DNA of 64,000 nt from Alteraurantiacibacter hainanensis (GCF_036321025.1 NZ_JAZAPB010000001.1:1-64000); one strand, 5' to 3'; positions 8,284 to 17,387 are shown, numbered from the stretch's first letter. The notes: generated by a model from the sequence alone, not told the origin. Made by a program: numbers and translations.

Positions 8284-8955
8284 TTAGCGTCCGGTAGTCG
8301 CCGGCTGCTGTGCCGGAGCGGCAGCCTGCGCCGCGGCGGCAGCTTCCTGCTGCGCGCGCAGTTCGGCAGGCAGCCAGCCCTCGGGCGGAACGATCTGCGC
8401 GGACGGGATCAGCGTGTTGAGCTGGGCCAGCACGGCCTCGTTCAGATTGTGGCTGGCTTCGGCGTGAAGGATCGTGTCCGGCGTGATCACCAGCGAGACG
8501 CCCTGCGCGCGCGCAGCGTTTTCGATAGCGGTGCCCAGCTGTTCGCGGATCTGCTCTTCCACATAGGCCTGGCTCAGCGCGACGGGAGCCAGGATCTGCT
8601 GCAGTTCGGCCTGGCCGGTCTGCTGCAGCTGCTGGATCTGCCGCGCCTGCTGCTGCAGCGAAGCCTGATCGGCATTCGGCTGCTGGCGGGCGGTGTCGAA
8701 GGCCTGCACCAGCGGGTCGAGCTGCGCCTGCAGGGCGGCACGACGGGTTTCAGCCTGCTGCAACTGCGCGGAATAGGTCGTCTGGCGCTGCTGCTGGGCG
8801 GTCTGGTAAGCCGAAGAATTGGCGACCACGGCATTGACGTTGACGAAGGCGACACGCTGGTTCTCCTGCGCCGCTGCGGGAGCGGTGACGGCGGGTGCCA
8901 TCACGGCCCCGGCGGAGAGAGCGGCAACGAGCGCCGATTTCACGAGAATTTTCAT
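8284..8955 (-). CDS. OmpH/Skp-family periplasmic chaperone
   Basis: A 223-residue exported protein with a Sec signal peptide (about residues 1-29, cut after APAAAQ-like sequence). The middle is rich in Gln and Ala with heptad-like helices (QQRQTTYSAQLQQAETRRA), as expected for the tentacle helices of Skp, which holds unfolded outer-membrane proteins on the way to BamA. The C-terminal end is Ala/Gln/Pro-rich and probably disordered. Its ATG overlaps the bamA stop by one base (TGATG), which suggests translational coupling. The family call rests on context plus the coiled-coil pattern. Confidence 0.88.
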   Translation of the reverse strand: MKILVKSALVAALSAGAVMAPAVTAPAAAQENQRVAFVNVNAVVANSSAYQTAQQQRQTTYSAQLQQAETRRAALQAQLDPLVQAFDTARQQPNADQASLQQQARQIQQLQQTGQAELQQILAPVALSQAYVEEQIREQLGTAIENAARAQGVSLVITPDTILHAEASHNLNEAVLAQLNTLIPSAQIVPPEGWLPAELRAQQEAAAAAQAAAPAQQPATTGR

Positions 8956-11678
8956 CAGAATTGCGTTCCTACGTTGAAGGAAAAGGTTTTGGTTTCGTCC
9001 CCGCGCTCCGATAGCACATCGTAAGCCACATCGATCCTGAACGGACCGAATGGGGAGTTCCAGTTCACGCCGATACCGGCCGTGACACGGGGCGACGGGG
9101 TATCGCCCACGAATTCCTCGACGAACGGCGGCAGCTGCGTGCCGATCGGATCGTTCAGGCGGCCATCCGGCGCCACCGGGCTGGTGGTGATTTCGGTGCC
9201 GATGACCTGGCCGTTGTCGCCCAGGTTGACCTGCGCATAGAGCGAGTTGCCCTCGCCGTCGCGCTGCGGGATGAACAGGCCGTCGGGCAAGGGGCTCTGC
9301 GTCAGCTGCGGTGTATCGACTCCGAATACCGAGCCCACATCGACGAAGACCGAGGGGCGCAGGCCGAGTTCGCGCGCGCCGGAACCGAGCGGAATTTCCA
9401 GCTCCGCGCGGGCCAGGTAATAGGCTTCACCGCCCAGCGCATCGTCCTGGTTGCGTTCGTCGCCCAGCGGGATGAGGACCTGGTTGCCGTCCTCGTCAGG
9501 CTCGTAGAACCGGCGCACAACGCGCGGGCCCACGCCGCGAATGTCGAAGCCGCGGATCTGCCCTTCACCCAGGAAGAACCGGTCGGTCAGCAGCACGTCG
9601 TCGCCAAGGCCGTTGATGTAGCCGCCCTCGAGGCGAAGCGAACCGACGAAACCCGATCCCAGCGGCCAGTACTTCGCGGCGTTGATGCGGGTGCGGATGT
9701 AGCGCGTATCGCCGCCGGCACCGGCAAACTGCACGGTGGCCGATACGTTCTCGCCGCGCGTCGGGCGCACCCGGCTGTCGAGAGAGCTGTAGTTCAGCGA
9801 AAGGCCGAGGATCGACTGCAGGCGATCGCCCAGGGCGTCGCACAGGTAACGACCGGCCAGCAGCGGTTCGCACTGCGCCACGCCGTCGCCGTCGAAGTCG
9901 GCGAAGAACTGTTCCTCGGCCACGGTCACCTGCTGATAGTTCAGCGTGTAGCTTCCCAGCAGGCTCATGTACTCGGTCAGCGGAACGCCGACACGCAGCG
10001 AGATACCGGTGGTCGTCTGCTCGTAGGTCGCGCTGTCGCGGTCGAAGTAGCCGTTGTTGTAATCCTGGCGGTAGATGTCGAAGCCGAGCGCGATGTCGCG
10101 GTCGAACACCTTGGGCTCGGTGAAGCTGACGTTGGCGGAGCGCGAATAACGCGAATAGTTGACGCCGAGGCCGATGGTCTGGCCACGCCCGCGGAAGTTG
10201 TTCTGCCGGATCGAGCCGTTGAAAATGAAGCTTTCCAGCGAGGAGAAGCCGGCCGAAAGCGAAAGCTCGCCCGTCGGTTCTTCCTGCACGTTGGCCTGCA
10301 GGATGATGCGGTCCGGGCTGGATCCCTCGACCTGCTCGACCTCGAAATTCTCTTGGAAATAGCCCAGCGAGTTGATGCGCGCCGACGAACGGGCGACCTG
10401 CAGCGAACTGAAGGCGTCACCTTCCGCGAGACGGAACTCGCGGCGAATCACCTTGTCCTGCGTCAGCGTGTTGCCGTTGATCTCGATCGCCTCGACGTAA
10501 ACACGCGGGGCGTCGGACACGGTGAAGGTCACATCCATGGTGCGATCTTCGGGGTTGCGGTTGATGCGCGGATCGACGTCGGCGAAGGCATAGCCGAACG
10601 CGCCGGCCGTCTCGGTCAGGCCCTCGATCGTCTGGTCGACCTGCTCCGCGTTGTACCAGTCGCCCGGTTCCATGGAGAGGCCGGCGGAAAGCTGTTCGCT
10701 GGTGAAGTCGCGCAGCTGGCTGACAACCTCGACATCGCCGAACTTGTAGCGCTCGCCCTCTTCCACCACGTAGGTGATGATGAAGTCGCGCTTGTCCGGG
10801 GTGAGCTCCGCAACCGCGGAAACCACGCGGAAATCGGCATAGCCTTCGGTCAGGTAGAACTGGCGCAGCTTCTGCTGGTCGAACGCCAGGCGATCGGGAT
10901 CGTAGCTGGTGTTGGAGCTGAAGATGGCCAGCAGGCTGTCTTCGCGCGTCACCATCTCGTCCTTCAGGTCGCCGTCGGAGAACATCTCGTTGCCGATGAT
11001 GTTGATCTGGCGGACCTTGGACTTGGGACCTTCGGAAATCTCGAAGATCACGTCGACGCGGTTCTGGTCGAGCATGACCATCTGCGGTTCGACCGTGGCG
11101 GCAAAGCGGCCCTGCCGCTTGTAGAGCTCGATGATGCGGGCAACGTCGGCGCGCACACGGCTGCGGGTGAAGATCTGGCGCGGCGAAAGGTTGATCTCGG
11201 GCAGGATCTTCTCGTTGTCGATCCGGCGGTTGCCCTCCAGGATGACCCGGTTGATGATCGGGTTTTCCTCGACGGTGATCACCACCGCGCCCGTGCTCTC
11301 GTTGAAGGCGATCTGGTAGTCGGCGAACAGTTCGGTGTTCGCCAGGTCCAGCAGGGCCTGGTCGGCTGCTGCAGCGGTATAGGTCATGCCCGGGCGCAGC
11401 TGGATGTAGGAGACGATCGTTTCGGGCTCCAGGCGCTGCGCGCCGGAAACCGCGATGGTGCGGATCACCTCGCCCTGCTCCTCCTGAGCGGGCGCGGGGG
11501 TCGGCGTCGGCTGGGGGGCAGGCGTTGCCGCCTCCTCCGACTGGGCCTCGGCCGCGGGCGGCGTCTGCGCGTCGCCATCCTGGGCCAGCGCATGCACCGG
11601 CAATCCTGCAAGCATGGTGCAACCGAGCAGGGCTGCAGCGTAATGCTGGGAAATTATCGTCCTGGCCTTGGAACCCAT
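8955..11678 (-). CDS. bamA: outer membrane protein assembly factor BamA
   Basis: A 907-residue Omp85 protein, the essential insertase of outer-membrane beta-barrels. A signal peptide covers about residues 1-32, followed by a Pro/Ala/Glu-rich linker (to about 70) that is longer than in Escherichia coli. Five POTRA domains then run to about residue 480 (the first opens with VIRTIAVSGAQRLEPETI). The 16-strand barrel fills the rest; the conserved loop-6 motif is QIRGFDIRG near residue 705 and the last residue is Phe, as required for barrel recognition. It follows rseP after 196 bases and is coupled to the OmpH/Skp gene downstream. Confidence 0.97.
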   Translation of the reverse strand: MGSKARTIISQHYAAALLGCTMLAGLPVHALAQDGDAQTPPAAEAQSEEAATPAPQPTPTPAPAQEEQGEVIRTIAVSGAQRLEPETIVSYIQLRPGMTYTAAAADQALLDLANTELFADYQIAFNESTGAVVITVEENPIINRVILEGNRRIDNEKILPEINLSPRQIFTRSRVRADVARIIELYKRQGRFAATVEPQMVMLDQNRVDVIFEISEGPKSKVRQINIIGNEMFSDGDLKDEMVTREDSLLAIFSSNTSYDPDRLAFDQQKLRQFYLTEGYADFRVVSAVAELTPDKRDFIITYVVEEGERYKFGDVEVVSQLRDFTSEQLSAGLSMEPGDWYNAEQVDQTIEGLTETAGAFGYAFADVDPRINRNPEDRTMDVTFTVSDAPRVYVEAIEINGNTLTQDKVIRREFRLAEGDAFSSLQVARSSARINSLGYFQENFEVEQVEGSSPDRIILQANVQEEPTGELSLSAGFSSLESFIFNGSIRQNNFRGRGQTIGLGVNYSRYSRSANVSFTEPKVFDRDIALGFDIYRQDYNNGYFDRDSATYEQTTTGISLRVGVPLTEYMSLLGSYTLNYQQVTVAEEQFFADFDGDGVAQCEPLLAGRYLCDALGDRLQSILGLSLNYSSLDSRVRPTRGENVSATVQFAGAGGDTRYIRTRINAAKYWPLGSGFVGSLRLEGGYINGLGDDVLLTDRFFLGEGQIRGFDIRGVGPRVVRRFYEPDEDGNQVLIPLGDERNQDDALGGEAYYLARAELEIPLGSGARELGLRPSVFVDVGSVFGVDTPQLTQSPLPDGLFIPQRDGEGNSLYAQVNLGDNGQVIGTEITTSPVAPDGRLNDPIGTQLPPFVEEFVGDTPSPRVTAGIGVNWNSPFGPFRIDVAYDVLSERGDETKTFSFNVGTQF

Positions 11679-11874
11679 TATCCGTCCACTCTTGTCGACA
11701 CCGGCGCATCGGAGAAACAGGGAACCCTCAACCCGCTCCCCCTAGCGGGCGTCAGCCTTCCGGTTTCTCGCGCGAAAAGCGCCCTTGCCCGATGCCAGAC
11801 TGGCAATCAAGCGCAGTTGCCTTGAATCACGCCGAAAGTGCCTTCCTTTCCCCACTTAAGCCCGTCTGGCCGGG

Positions 11875-12996
11875 CTAGCTGCCGAATATCGGCAACTTGG
11901 CGATATCGATCACAGTCACGAAGAGCATCAGCGCCAGCACGAAAGCCATGCCGGTACGAAACGCCCATTCCTGACTGCGCGGGCTGGCTGGCTTACGGCG
12001 GACCGCTTCGACCGCATAGAAAGCCAGGTGCCCGCCGTCGAGCGCGGGGATTGGCAGGAGGTTGATGAATGCCAAATTAAGTGAAATCAGCGCGGCGAAG
12101 CTGGCAAATTCCAGCCAGCCGAGGCTGAGTTGTTCGCCCGACACCTTGGCGATGGTGACGGGGCCGCCCAGTTCCTTGACGGAGCGGTCGCCGGCGAAGA
12201 TCTGCCCGATCCCGGTCAGCATCATGTCGACGGTTTCGACGCACTGCTGCCAGGCAAGACCGATGGCCGATATGGGACCGACCGGTTCGAAAACACGTTC
12301 GCTCGGGCGGCCTTCCACGCCGATGCGGCCGATGACCGTGGCATTGCCGAACTGGTCGGTAACCTCGATGCGGTCGGTCGTGATGGGGACGGTGAAGGTC
12401 CTGCCGTCCCGCTCCACGCCGATGTCCAGCTCACTGTCGGGATAGAGCATGATGGACCGCGCGACCTGGCGGAAATCATCCATCGGTTCGCCCTCGACCG
12501 ATACGATGCGATCGCCGATCTCGAGCCCGGCATCGCGCGCAGGCGAATCCTCGGCGAAAGCGGCGATGACCGTTTCCTCGGCCGGATCGCTGGCAACGGG
12601 GTTGCCGAAGATCATGAAGAACGCAGCGAATATGCCAAGGGCGACGATGACGTTGGCCACCGGCCCTGCCGCCACGATCAGCGCGCGCTGCCACAGCGGC
12701 GCGTTCTGGAAATCACCCTCGCGGGCAGGCTTGTCGGGATCGGGCTGGCTGGCCGGGTTCATGTCGCCCTGGAACTGCACGTAGCCGCCCAGGGGCAGCG
12801 CCGAGAGCTTCCAGCGCGTGCCGCGCCTGTCGGTAAAGCCGGCAAGTTCCTTGCCGAAGCCGACGGAGAAGGCTTCCGCCCCCACGCCGAACATGCGTCC
12901 GACGAGATAGTGCCCCAGTTCGTGAAGCACGACCAGCGGGCCGAGCATCAGCAGGAAGCCGAGAATGTACAACCAGAAGGGCGGGCTTTCGAACAT
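11875..12996 (-). CDS. rseP: RIP zinc metalloprotease RseP (site-2 protease)
   Basis: A 373-residue inner-membrane protease that cuts anti-sigma factors and leftover signal peptides within the membrane. The zinc site is H25-E-L-G-H29 in the first membrane span, with the third ligand in the PALDGGH motif near residue 320. A single PDZ domain can be seen around residues 130-210 (SPARDAGLEIGDRIVSVEG), fewer than the two in E. coli RseP, as is usual in alphaproteobacteria. Membrane spans lie near 8-30, 108-130, 290-315 and 350-370. Only three bases separate it from dxr, so the genes form one operon. Confidence 0.95.
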   Translation of the reverse strand: MFESPPFWLYILGFLLMLGPLVVLHELGHYLVGRMFGVGAEAFSVGFGKELAGFTDRRGTRWKLSALPLGGYVQFQGDMNPASQPDPDKPAREGDFQNAPLWQRALIVAAGPVANVIVALGIFAAFFMIFGNPVASDPAEETVIAAFAEDSPARDAGLEIGDRIVSVEGEPMDDFRQVARSIMLYPDSELDIGVERDGRTFTVPITTDRIEVTDQFGNATVIGRIGVEGRPSERVFEPVGPISAIGLAWQQCVETVDMMLTGIGQIFAGDRSVKELGGPVTIAKVSGEQLSLGWLEFASFAALISLNLAFINLLPIPALDGGHLAFYAVEAVRRKPASPRSQEWAFRTGMAFVLALMLFVTVIDIAKLPIFGS

Positions 12997-12999
12997 GGG

Positions 13000-14154
13000 T
13001 CAGGCAATCTCCAGCATCTCTCCCGCGCGTGCCCTCGCCTCGGCATCGACGGCGAGCACGTCGTCGAGCGTTTGTGGCGCAGGGGGCGCGTAATTGTCGA
13101 GGGTTCTGGCAGATATTGCCGAAATTTGCGTGAACTTTACCTGACCGGCGAGGAAGGCCGCCACGGCCACCTCGTTCGCGGCGTTGAGGACGGCAGGCGC
13201 GCCGCCGCCCGCATGGGCCGCCTCGCGGGCCAGCCTGGTTGCCGGAAAACGCTCCTCGTCGGGCGCGAAAAAACTGAGTTCCCCGATGGTTGCCAGGTCG
13301 AGCGGCTTGCAGGCCGTGTCCATGCGCTGCGGCCAGGCCAGCGTGGAGGCGATCGGTACGCGCATGTCGCTGGGGCCAAGCTGGGCCAGCGTGGAGCCGT
13401 CGCGATATTCCACCATGGAATGGATCACGCTTTGCGGGTGGACGATGATGCGCAGGCGATCCAGCCCCACCGGGAACAGGTGGAAGGCCTCGATGAATTC
13501 CAGCCCCTTGTTCATCATGGTGGCGGAATCGACGCTGATCTTCGCTCCCATGTCCCAGTTGGGATGGGCGACGGCCTGTGAAGGTGTCGCAGCCTCCAGC
13601 TCGGCCATGCTCTTCGTGCGGAACGGACCGCCGCTGGCGGTCAGCGTGATCCAGCGCACGTCGGCAAGGTCGTTGCCCTGCAGACACTGGAAAATCGCGT
13701 TGTGCTCGCTGTCGACCGGCAGGAGCGTGGTGCCGTGCTGGGCGACGCGTGCCGTCATCACCTCGCCCGCCGAAACCAGCGCTTCCTTGTTGGCAAGGGC
13801 GACGGTGTTGCCCTGCTCTATCGCGCGCATCGTGGGCGCAAGGCCCGCGCAGCCGACGATGGCGGCGACGGTAATGTCGACCGGCCGCGCGGCGGCATCG
13901 CACAGCGCCTGCTGGCCTCCAGCGGCCTTCACCTTGCTGCCGGATAGGTGCTGCCTGAGTTCGGGCAGACAGGCCTCGTCACCCACCACCGCGATTTGGG
14001 CGTCGAATTCGATGGCGAGTTTGACCAGCTTCTCCGCCGAGCAATTGGCGCTGAGGGCAACGACGTTCCAGTTATCGCGATCGTTGCGGATGAGATCGAG
14101 CGTGGAATCACCGATGGAGCCTGTTGCGCCCAAAATGGAAATGGAGCGGGTCAT
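13000..14154 (-). CDS. dxr: 1-deoxy-D-xylulose 5-phosphate reductoisomerase
   Basis: A 384-residue cytoplasmic enzyme that converts DXP to 2-C-methyl-D-erythritol 4-phosphate with NADPH, the committed step of the MEP isoprenoid pathway. The NADPH-binding motif GATGSIG is at residues 9-15. Conserved metal and substrate residues are seen in PVDSEHNA and in the block SVDSATMMNKGLE. The product feeds uppS two genes upstream and ispB elsewhere in the window. It overlaps cdsA by four bases (ATGA), which indicates coupling. Confidence 0.97.
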   Translation of the reverse strand: MTRSISILGATGSIGDSTLDLIRNDRDNWNVVALSANCSAEKLVKLAIEFDAQIAVVGDEACLPELRQHLSGSKVKAAGGQQALCDAAARPVDITVAAIVGCAGLAPTMRAIEQGNTVALANKEALVSAGEVMTARVAQHGTTLLPVDSEHNAIFQCLQGNDLADVRWITLTASGGPFRTKSMAELEAATPSQAVAHPNWDMGAKISVDSATMMNKGLEFIEAFHLFPVGLDRLRIIVHPQSVIHSMVEYRDGSTLAQLGPSDMRVPIASTLAWPQRMDTACKPLDLATIGELSFFAPDEERFPATRLAREAAHAGGGAPAVLNAANEVAVAAFLAGQVKFTQISAISARTLDNYAPPAPQTLDDVLAVDAEARARAGEMLEIA

Positions 14155-14996
14155 GCTGAAAAGGTGTAGCCCGCGATACCGAGAATGAACAGCACAGCAA
14201 GTAGGCCATCCACGCGGTCGAAAAGGCCACCGTGGCCGGGAATAAGCTTGCCGGAGTCCTTCATCCCCGCCTTGCGCTTCATCCAGCTCTCGAAGAAGTC
14301 ACCCGCTTGGGCAACGATGGCGACGAGCGCTCCTCCGATCACAGCCCATAACAAGATGGTTTCCGGCAGACCGATACGGATGATACCGGAACACGGTCCG
14401 TCAAACTGAAAAAATCCAGGTGGCAGCTCAGCGGGGGGATAAAACACCCGACAAAGTCCGTTGTCCCACGCGATAGGAAAGCTCGCGAGCATCGCCGCAG
14501 CACCCACCATTCCACCGAACAGCCCGGCCCAAGTTTTTGACGGACTTATCCGCGGGGCGATTTTCGGACCGCCAATCGTCCGCCCAGCGAAGTATGCTCC
14601 GATATCGGTAGCAATTACGGCTCCGAGGATCATCAGAACGGACCCCACGCCTTCGAACTGTCCGTGCACCGCAAACAGAGAGAAAGCGGCGATAGAAACA
14701 TACGTAATGCCTGCCAGCATCCATAGTATTCGACTAGAAATCGAATCTGCGAAACGAAAGACGAGTCCCCGCCACTCCCAGAGCACGCCAAGCGCAACGA
14801 GCACACAGAAAACGGCCCACAACCAACCCCCCGCCCACAGCGCAGCCCCAGCCAAGGCAACCATCACCACCGCACTCGCCGCGCGCTTTGGCAAGTCGCT
14901 CGTGCGCACCGACAGCGGTACAGTGACGGCTTTCTTGGCATAGCGCTTTATCCTGTCGCGCCTGCGCTCCGGCGGAAGGTCGTCAACGTCCTCCAT
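14151..14996 (-). CDS. cdsA: phosphatidate cytidylyltransferase
   Basis: A 281-residue polytopic inner-membrane enzyme making CDP-diacylglycerol from CTP and phosphatidate, the branch point to all phospholipids; the product is used by PssA in this window. Seven or so hydrophobic spans are present. The family signature is complete near the C-terminus: KRKAGMKDSGKLIPGHGG followed by DRVDG. It overlaps uppS by 14 bases and dxr by four. The base composition is odd: hand counts of 60-base lines give about 43-55% GC in the middle of the gene, while its neighbours are in the mid-60s. This may mark replacement by foreign DNA. Confidence 0.95.
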   Translation of the reverse strand: MEDVDDLPPERRRDRIKRYAKKAVTVPLSVRTSDLPKRAASAVVMVALAGAALWAGGWLWAVFCVLVALGVLWEWRGLVFRFADSISSRILWMLAGITYVSIAAFSLFAVHGQFEGVGSVLMILGAVIATDIGAYFAGRTIGGPKIAPRISPSKTWAGLFGGMVGAAAMLASFPIAWDNGLCRVFYPPAELPPGFFQFDGPCSGIIRIGLPETILLWAVIGGALVAIVAQAGDFFESWMKRKAGMKDSGKLIPGHGGLFDRVDGLLAVLFILGIAGYTFSA

Positions 14997-15663
14997 AGCG
15001 GCGCTCCCTCCTCGCGAATTCTTCGCAGGCTTCGCGCAAGTGATCCTCGCCGAAATCGGGCCAGAGCACGTCCATGAAGAGCATCTCAGCGTAGGCCGAT
15101 TGCCACAGCAGGAAGTTCGACAACCGCACTTCGCCGCTGGTGCGGATCAGCAGGTCGAGCGGCGGCAGCTCGGCGGTGTAGAGATGGCGGTCGATCGCCT
15201 CGGGCGTAACCTCGCCCTCCTCCGCCGCCAGCCGCGCGGCGCGGGCGATTTCCTGCTGCGCGCCGTAGTTAAGCGCCACCGCCAGCGTGCGATCACCGTC
15301 CTTTGTGCGCTCCAGCGCATCTTCGAGCCGTTCGACAATATCGGGCGCGAAAGCCTTGTAATCGCCGATGATCTTCAGACGCACGCGGCGCTCTACCATG
15401 TCGTCCAGGTTCGCTTCGATGAACCTGCGCATCAGGTTCATAAGGTCGGAAATCTCGCCTTCCTCGCGCTTCCAATTCTCGCTGGAGAAGGCGTAGAGCG
15501 TCAGGCATTCCAGCCCCAGCTTCTCAGCCGCCTGCACAGTGCGGCGCACGGCTTCGCCGCCGGCCTTGTGGCCCAGCGCGCGCGGCATGGCGCGTTTTTT
15601 CGCCCAGCGGCCATTGCCATCCATGATGATGGCGACATGGCGGGGGAAGGTGGAATTGGTCAT
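14983..15663 (-). CDS. uppS: undecaprenyl diphosphate synthase
   Basis: A 226-residue cis-prenyltransferase that extends farnesyl diphosphate to the C55 carrier lipid used for peptidoglycan and surface glycans. The catalytic Asp15 lies in AIIMDGNGRWAKKR, and the C-terminal block LIRTSGEVRLSNFLLWQSAY is the conserved IPP-binding region. The open frame continues upstream for 57 residues, but that part runs through an inverted repeat and is Arg/Ser-rich; I chose the ATG at 15663, which gives the standard start. It follows frr at a distance of 127 bases. Confidence 0.96.
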   Translation of the reverse strand: MTNSTFPRHVAIIMDGNGRWAKKRAMPRALGHKAGGEAVRRTVQAAEKLGLECLTLYAFSSENWKREEGEISDLMNLMRRFIEANLDDMVERRVRLKIIGDYKAFAPDIVERLEDALERTKDGDRTLAVALNYGAQQEIARAARLAAEEGEVTPEAIDRHLYTAELPPLDLLIRTSGEVRLSNFLLWQSAYAEMLFMDVLWPDFGEDHLREACEEFARRERRYGGR

Positions 15664-15679
15664 CAGAGAATAGACCGGG

Positions 15680-15761
15680 TGTCCTGAGCCTGTCGAAGGG
15701 CCGCTCCTGTTCCCGCTACGCCCTTTCCGAGAAAAGGCAGCCCCTCGGCAGGCTCGGGGCA
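15680..15761. repeat. REP-like imperfect inverted repeat between frr and uppS
   Basis: Two 21-base arms, 15680-15700 and 15741-15761, are complementary at 17 of 21 positions, and all four differences are transitions, so the RNA form keeps pairing largely through G-U pairs. The left arm contains CCTGAGCCTGTCGAAGG, a sequence I know as a very common interspersed repeat in sphingomonad genomes. A smaller hairpin, CCTTT…AAAGG, sits in the loop (15722-15737). It lies within the frr-uppS gap of an otherwise tightly packed operon. Confidence 0.7.
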
Positions 15762-15790
15762 GGCGGAGACAGGAGGGCAGCCCCCAACCG

Positions 15791-16345
15791 TCACTGCGAC
15801 AGGATTTCCTGCACCTTCTTCTCCACCGCGGCATCGGTGTCGGCGACGTGCTTGTCGGTCATCTTCTGGACCTCGTCCTCCAGTCGCTTGCGCTCGTCCT
15901 CGGAGATTTCCTTCTTCTTCTCGTCTTCCTTCAGCGCCTCGTTCGCGTCGCGGCGAACGTTGCGGATGGCGATCTTGGCCTTCTCGCCGTATTCGCCAGC
16001 CAGCTTGGCCAGTTCCTTGCGACGTTCCTCGTTGAGGTCGGGCATGGGCAGGCGCACGTTCTGGCCGTCGGTCATCGGGTTGAGGCCGAGGTTGGCCTTG
16101 GTGATGCCCTTCTCCACCGCGTTCACGTTGGCCTTGTCCCACACCTGCACGCTCAGCATGCGCGGTTCGGGCGCGGAGACGGTGGCAACCTGGTTCAGCG
16201 GCATCATCGAGCCGTAGACTTCCACCACCACCGGATCGAGCAGCGAGGTGTTGGCGCGCCCCGTGCGCAGGCCGGAAAGGTCCCCCTTCAGGCTTTCGAC
16301 GGCACCGTCCATGCGGCGCTCGATATCGGCCTTGTCATACTTCAT
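15791..16345 (-). CDS. frr: ribosome recycling factor
   Basis: A 184-residue protein that, with EF-G, splits post-termination ribosomes. Conserved blocks include LSGLRTGRANTSLLDPVVVEVYG at residues 21-43 (read in parts) and LPMPDLNEERRKELAK. Charged helices at both ends form the three-helix bundle of domain I. Length is exactly standard. The start lies two bases after the pyrH stop, the usual pyrH-frr pairing. Confidence 0.97.
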   Translation of the reverse strand: MKYDKADIERRMDGAVESLKGDLSGLRTGRANTSLLDPVVVEVYGSMMPLNQVATVSAPEPRMLSVQVWDKANVNAVEKGITKANLGLNPMTDGQNVRLPMPDLNEERRKELAKLAGEYGEKAKIAIRNVRRDANEALKEDEKKKEISEDERKRLEDEVQKMTDKHVADTDAAVEKKVQEILSQ

Positions 16346-16347
16346 CT

Positions 16348-17070
16348 TCAGTCATCCTTCCTGACAATCGTCTGTACGCCCTCGCCCGCCAGCACGCGTG
16401 CGACATTGCCCTTTTCGCGGATCGAGAAGACCACGATGGGAATGTCGTTCTCGCGGCACAGCGCGACGGCGGCAGCATCCATCACCTTGAGGTTATCACT
16501 CAAAACCTTCGAATAGCTAATCGTTTCATGGCGCTGCGCATCGGGGAAGCGCTTGGGGTCCTTGTTGTAGACCCCGTCCACGCTGGTGCCTTTCAGCAGC
16601 GCATCGCAGTTCATTTCCGCCGCCCGCAGCGCGGCGCCGGTATCGGTGGTAAAGAACGGATTGCCCGTTCCGGCGGCGAAAATCACGATCCGCCCCTTCT
16701 GCAGGTGCCGTTCCGCCCTGCGGCGGATGTAGGGTTCGCATACGGCGGCCATGGGAATGGCGCTCTGCACGCGGGTCTGCACGCCCAGCTTTTCCAGCGC
16801 CGCCTGCATGGCCAGCGCGTTCATCACCGTCGCCAGCATGCCCATGTAATCGCCGGTGGTGCGGTCCAGCCCCTTGGCCGCGCCGGCCATGCCGCGAAAG
16901 ATGTTGCCGCCGCCGATGACGAGGCAGATCTCGAGACCGGTTTCCTTGGCCGCCTTCACCTCTTCCGCCAGCCGCGCCACATATTCGGGATCGATGCCGA
17001 ATTCGTGTTCCCCCATCAGCACTTCGCCCGAAAGTTTCAGCAAGATGCGCTTTGAGTTCGGCAGCAGCAT
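16348..17070 (-). CDS. pyrH: uridylate kinase (UMP kinase)
   Basis: A 240-residue hexameric amino-acid-kinase-fold enzyme phosphorylating UMP to UDP. The phosphate-binding KLSGE motif (12-16) and GGGNIFRG (about 53-60) are present, as is TDTGAALRAAEM in the nucleotide-binding part. The frame opens upstream at 17136, but the added 22 residues are not typical; the ATG at 17070 (MLLPNSKRILLKLSGE) is chosen. First gene of the pyrH-frr-uppS-cdsA-dxr-rseP-bamA run; a candidate promoter lies at 17108-17136. Confidence 0.96.
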   Translation of the reverse strand: MLLPNSKRILLKLSGEVLMGEHEFGIDPEYVARLAEEVKAAKETGLEICLVIGGGNIFRGMAGAAKGLDRTTGDYMGMLATVMNALAMQAALEKLGVQTRVQSAIPMAAVCEPYIRRRAERHLQKGRIVIFAAGTGNPFFTTDTGAALRAAEMNCDALLKGTSVDGVYNKDPKRFPDAQRHETISYSKVLSDNLKVMDAAAVALCRENDIPIVVFSIREKGNVARVLAGEGVQTIVRKDD

Positions 17071-17107
17071 GGGTGGATTAATCCTCTGGGCAAGCGGGGT
17101 TTGCGGG

Positions 17108-17136
17108 CTTCTAGAGCGAGCGGGCGAAACTGCCAA
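17108..17136 (-). promoter_or_regulatory. candidate sigma-70-type promoter of pyrH
   Basis: On the minus strand TTGGCA (17136-17131) and TAGAAG (17113-17108) are separated by 17 bases, which would start transcription about 30 bases before the pyrH ATG. The -10 box is only moderately good. It is the best candidate I see in the gap. Confidence 0.35.
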
Positions 17137-17387
17137 GGGTTCCCGCCTTGGTTTTGCCAGGGCTTGAGTTCCCTCGGAATGTCGCTCGAAGCATCAGCCA
17201 GGGGGCCCGTGAAGCCGTTGCCGAGCGGACCATTCTATCGGATGGGCCGCGCCCTTAGCTTCGCAGCGGCTCTTTTCCATCGTCGGTTTTCGCCGCTTTG
17301 CCATCCAGATCGCTTTCGCGCGCGCTGTCGGACAAGTGTCAAGCAGATGGCGAGATATTCGCGCTATTTATCAGGCAGATAGCAAAA
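17137..17387. other. remainder of the tsf-pyrH gap; no gene seen
   Basis: The whole gap between the pyrH start and the tsf stop is 377 bases. Apart from the tsf terminator and the candidate pyrH promoter, I see no convincing coding frame, RNA gene or repeat in it. The composition is close to that of the neighbouring genes. Confidence 0.5.
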
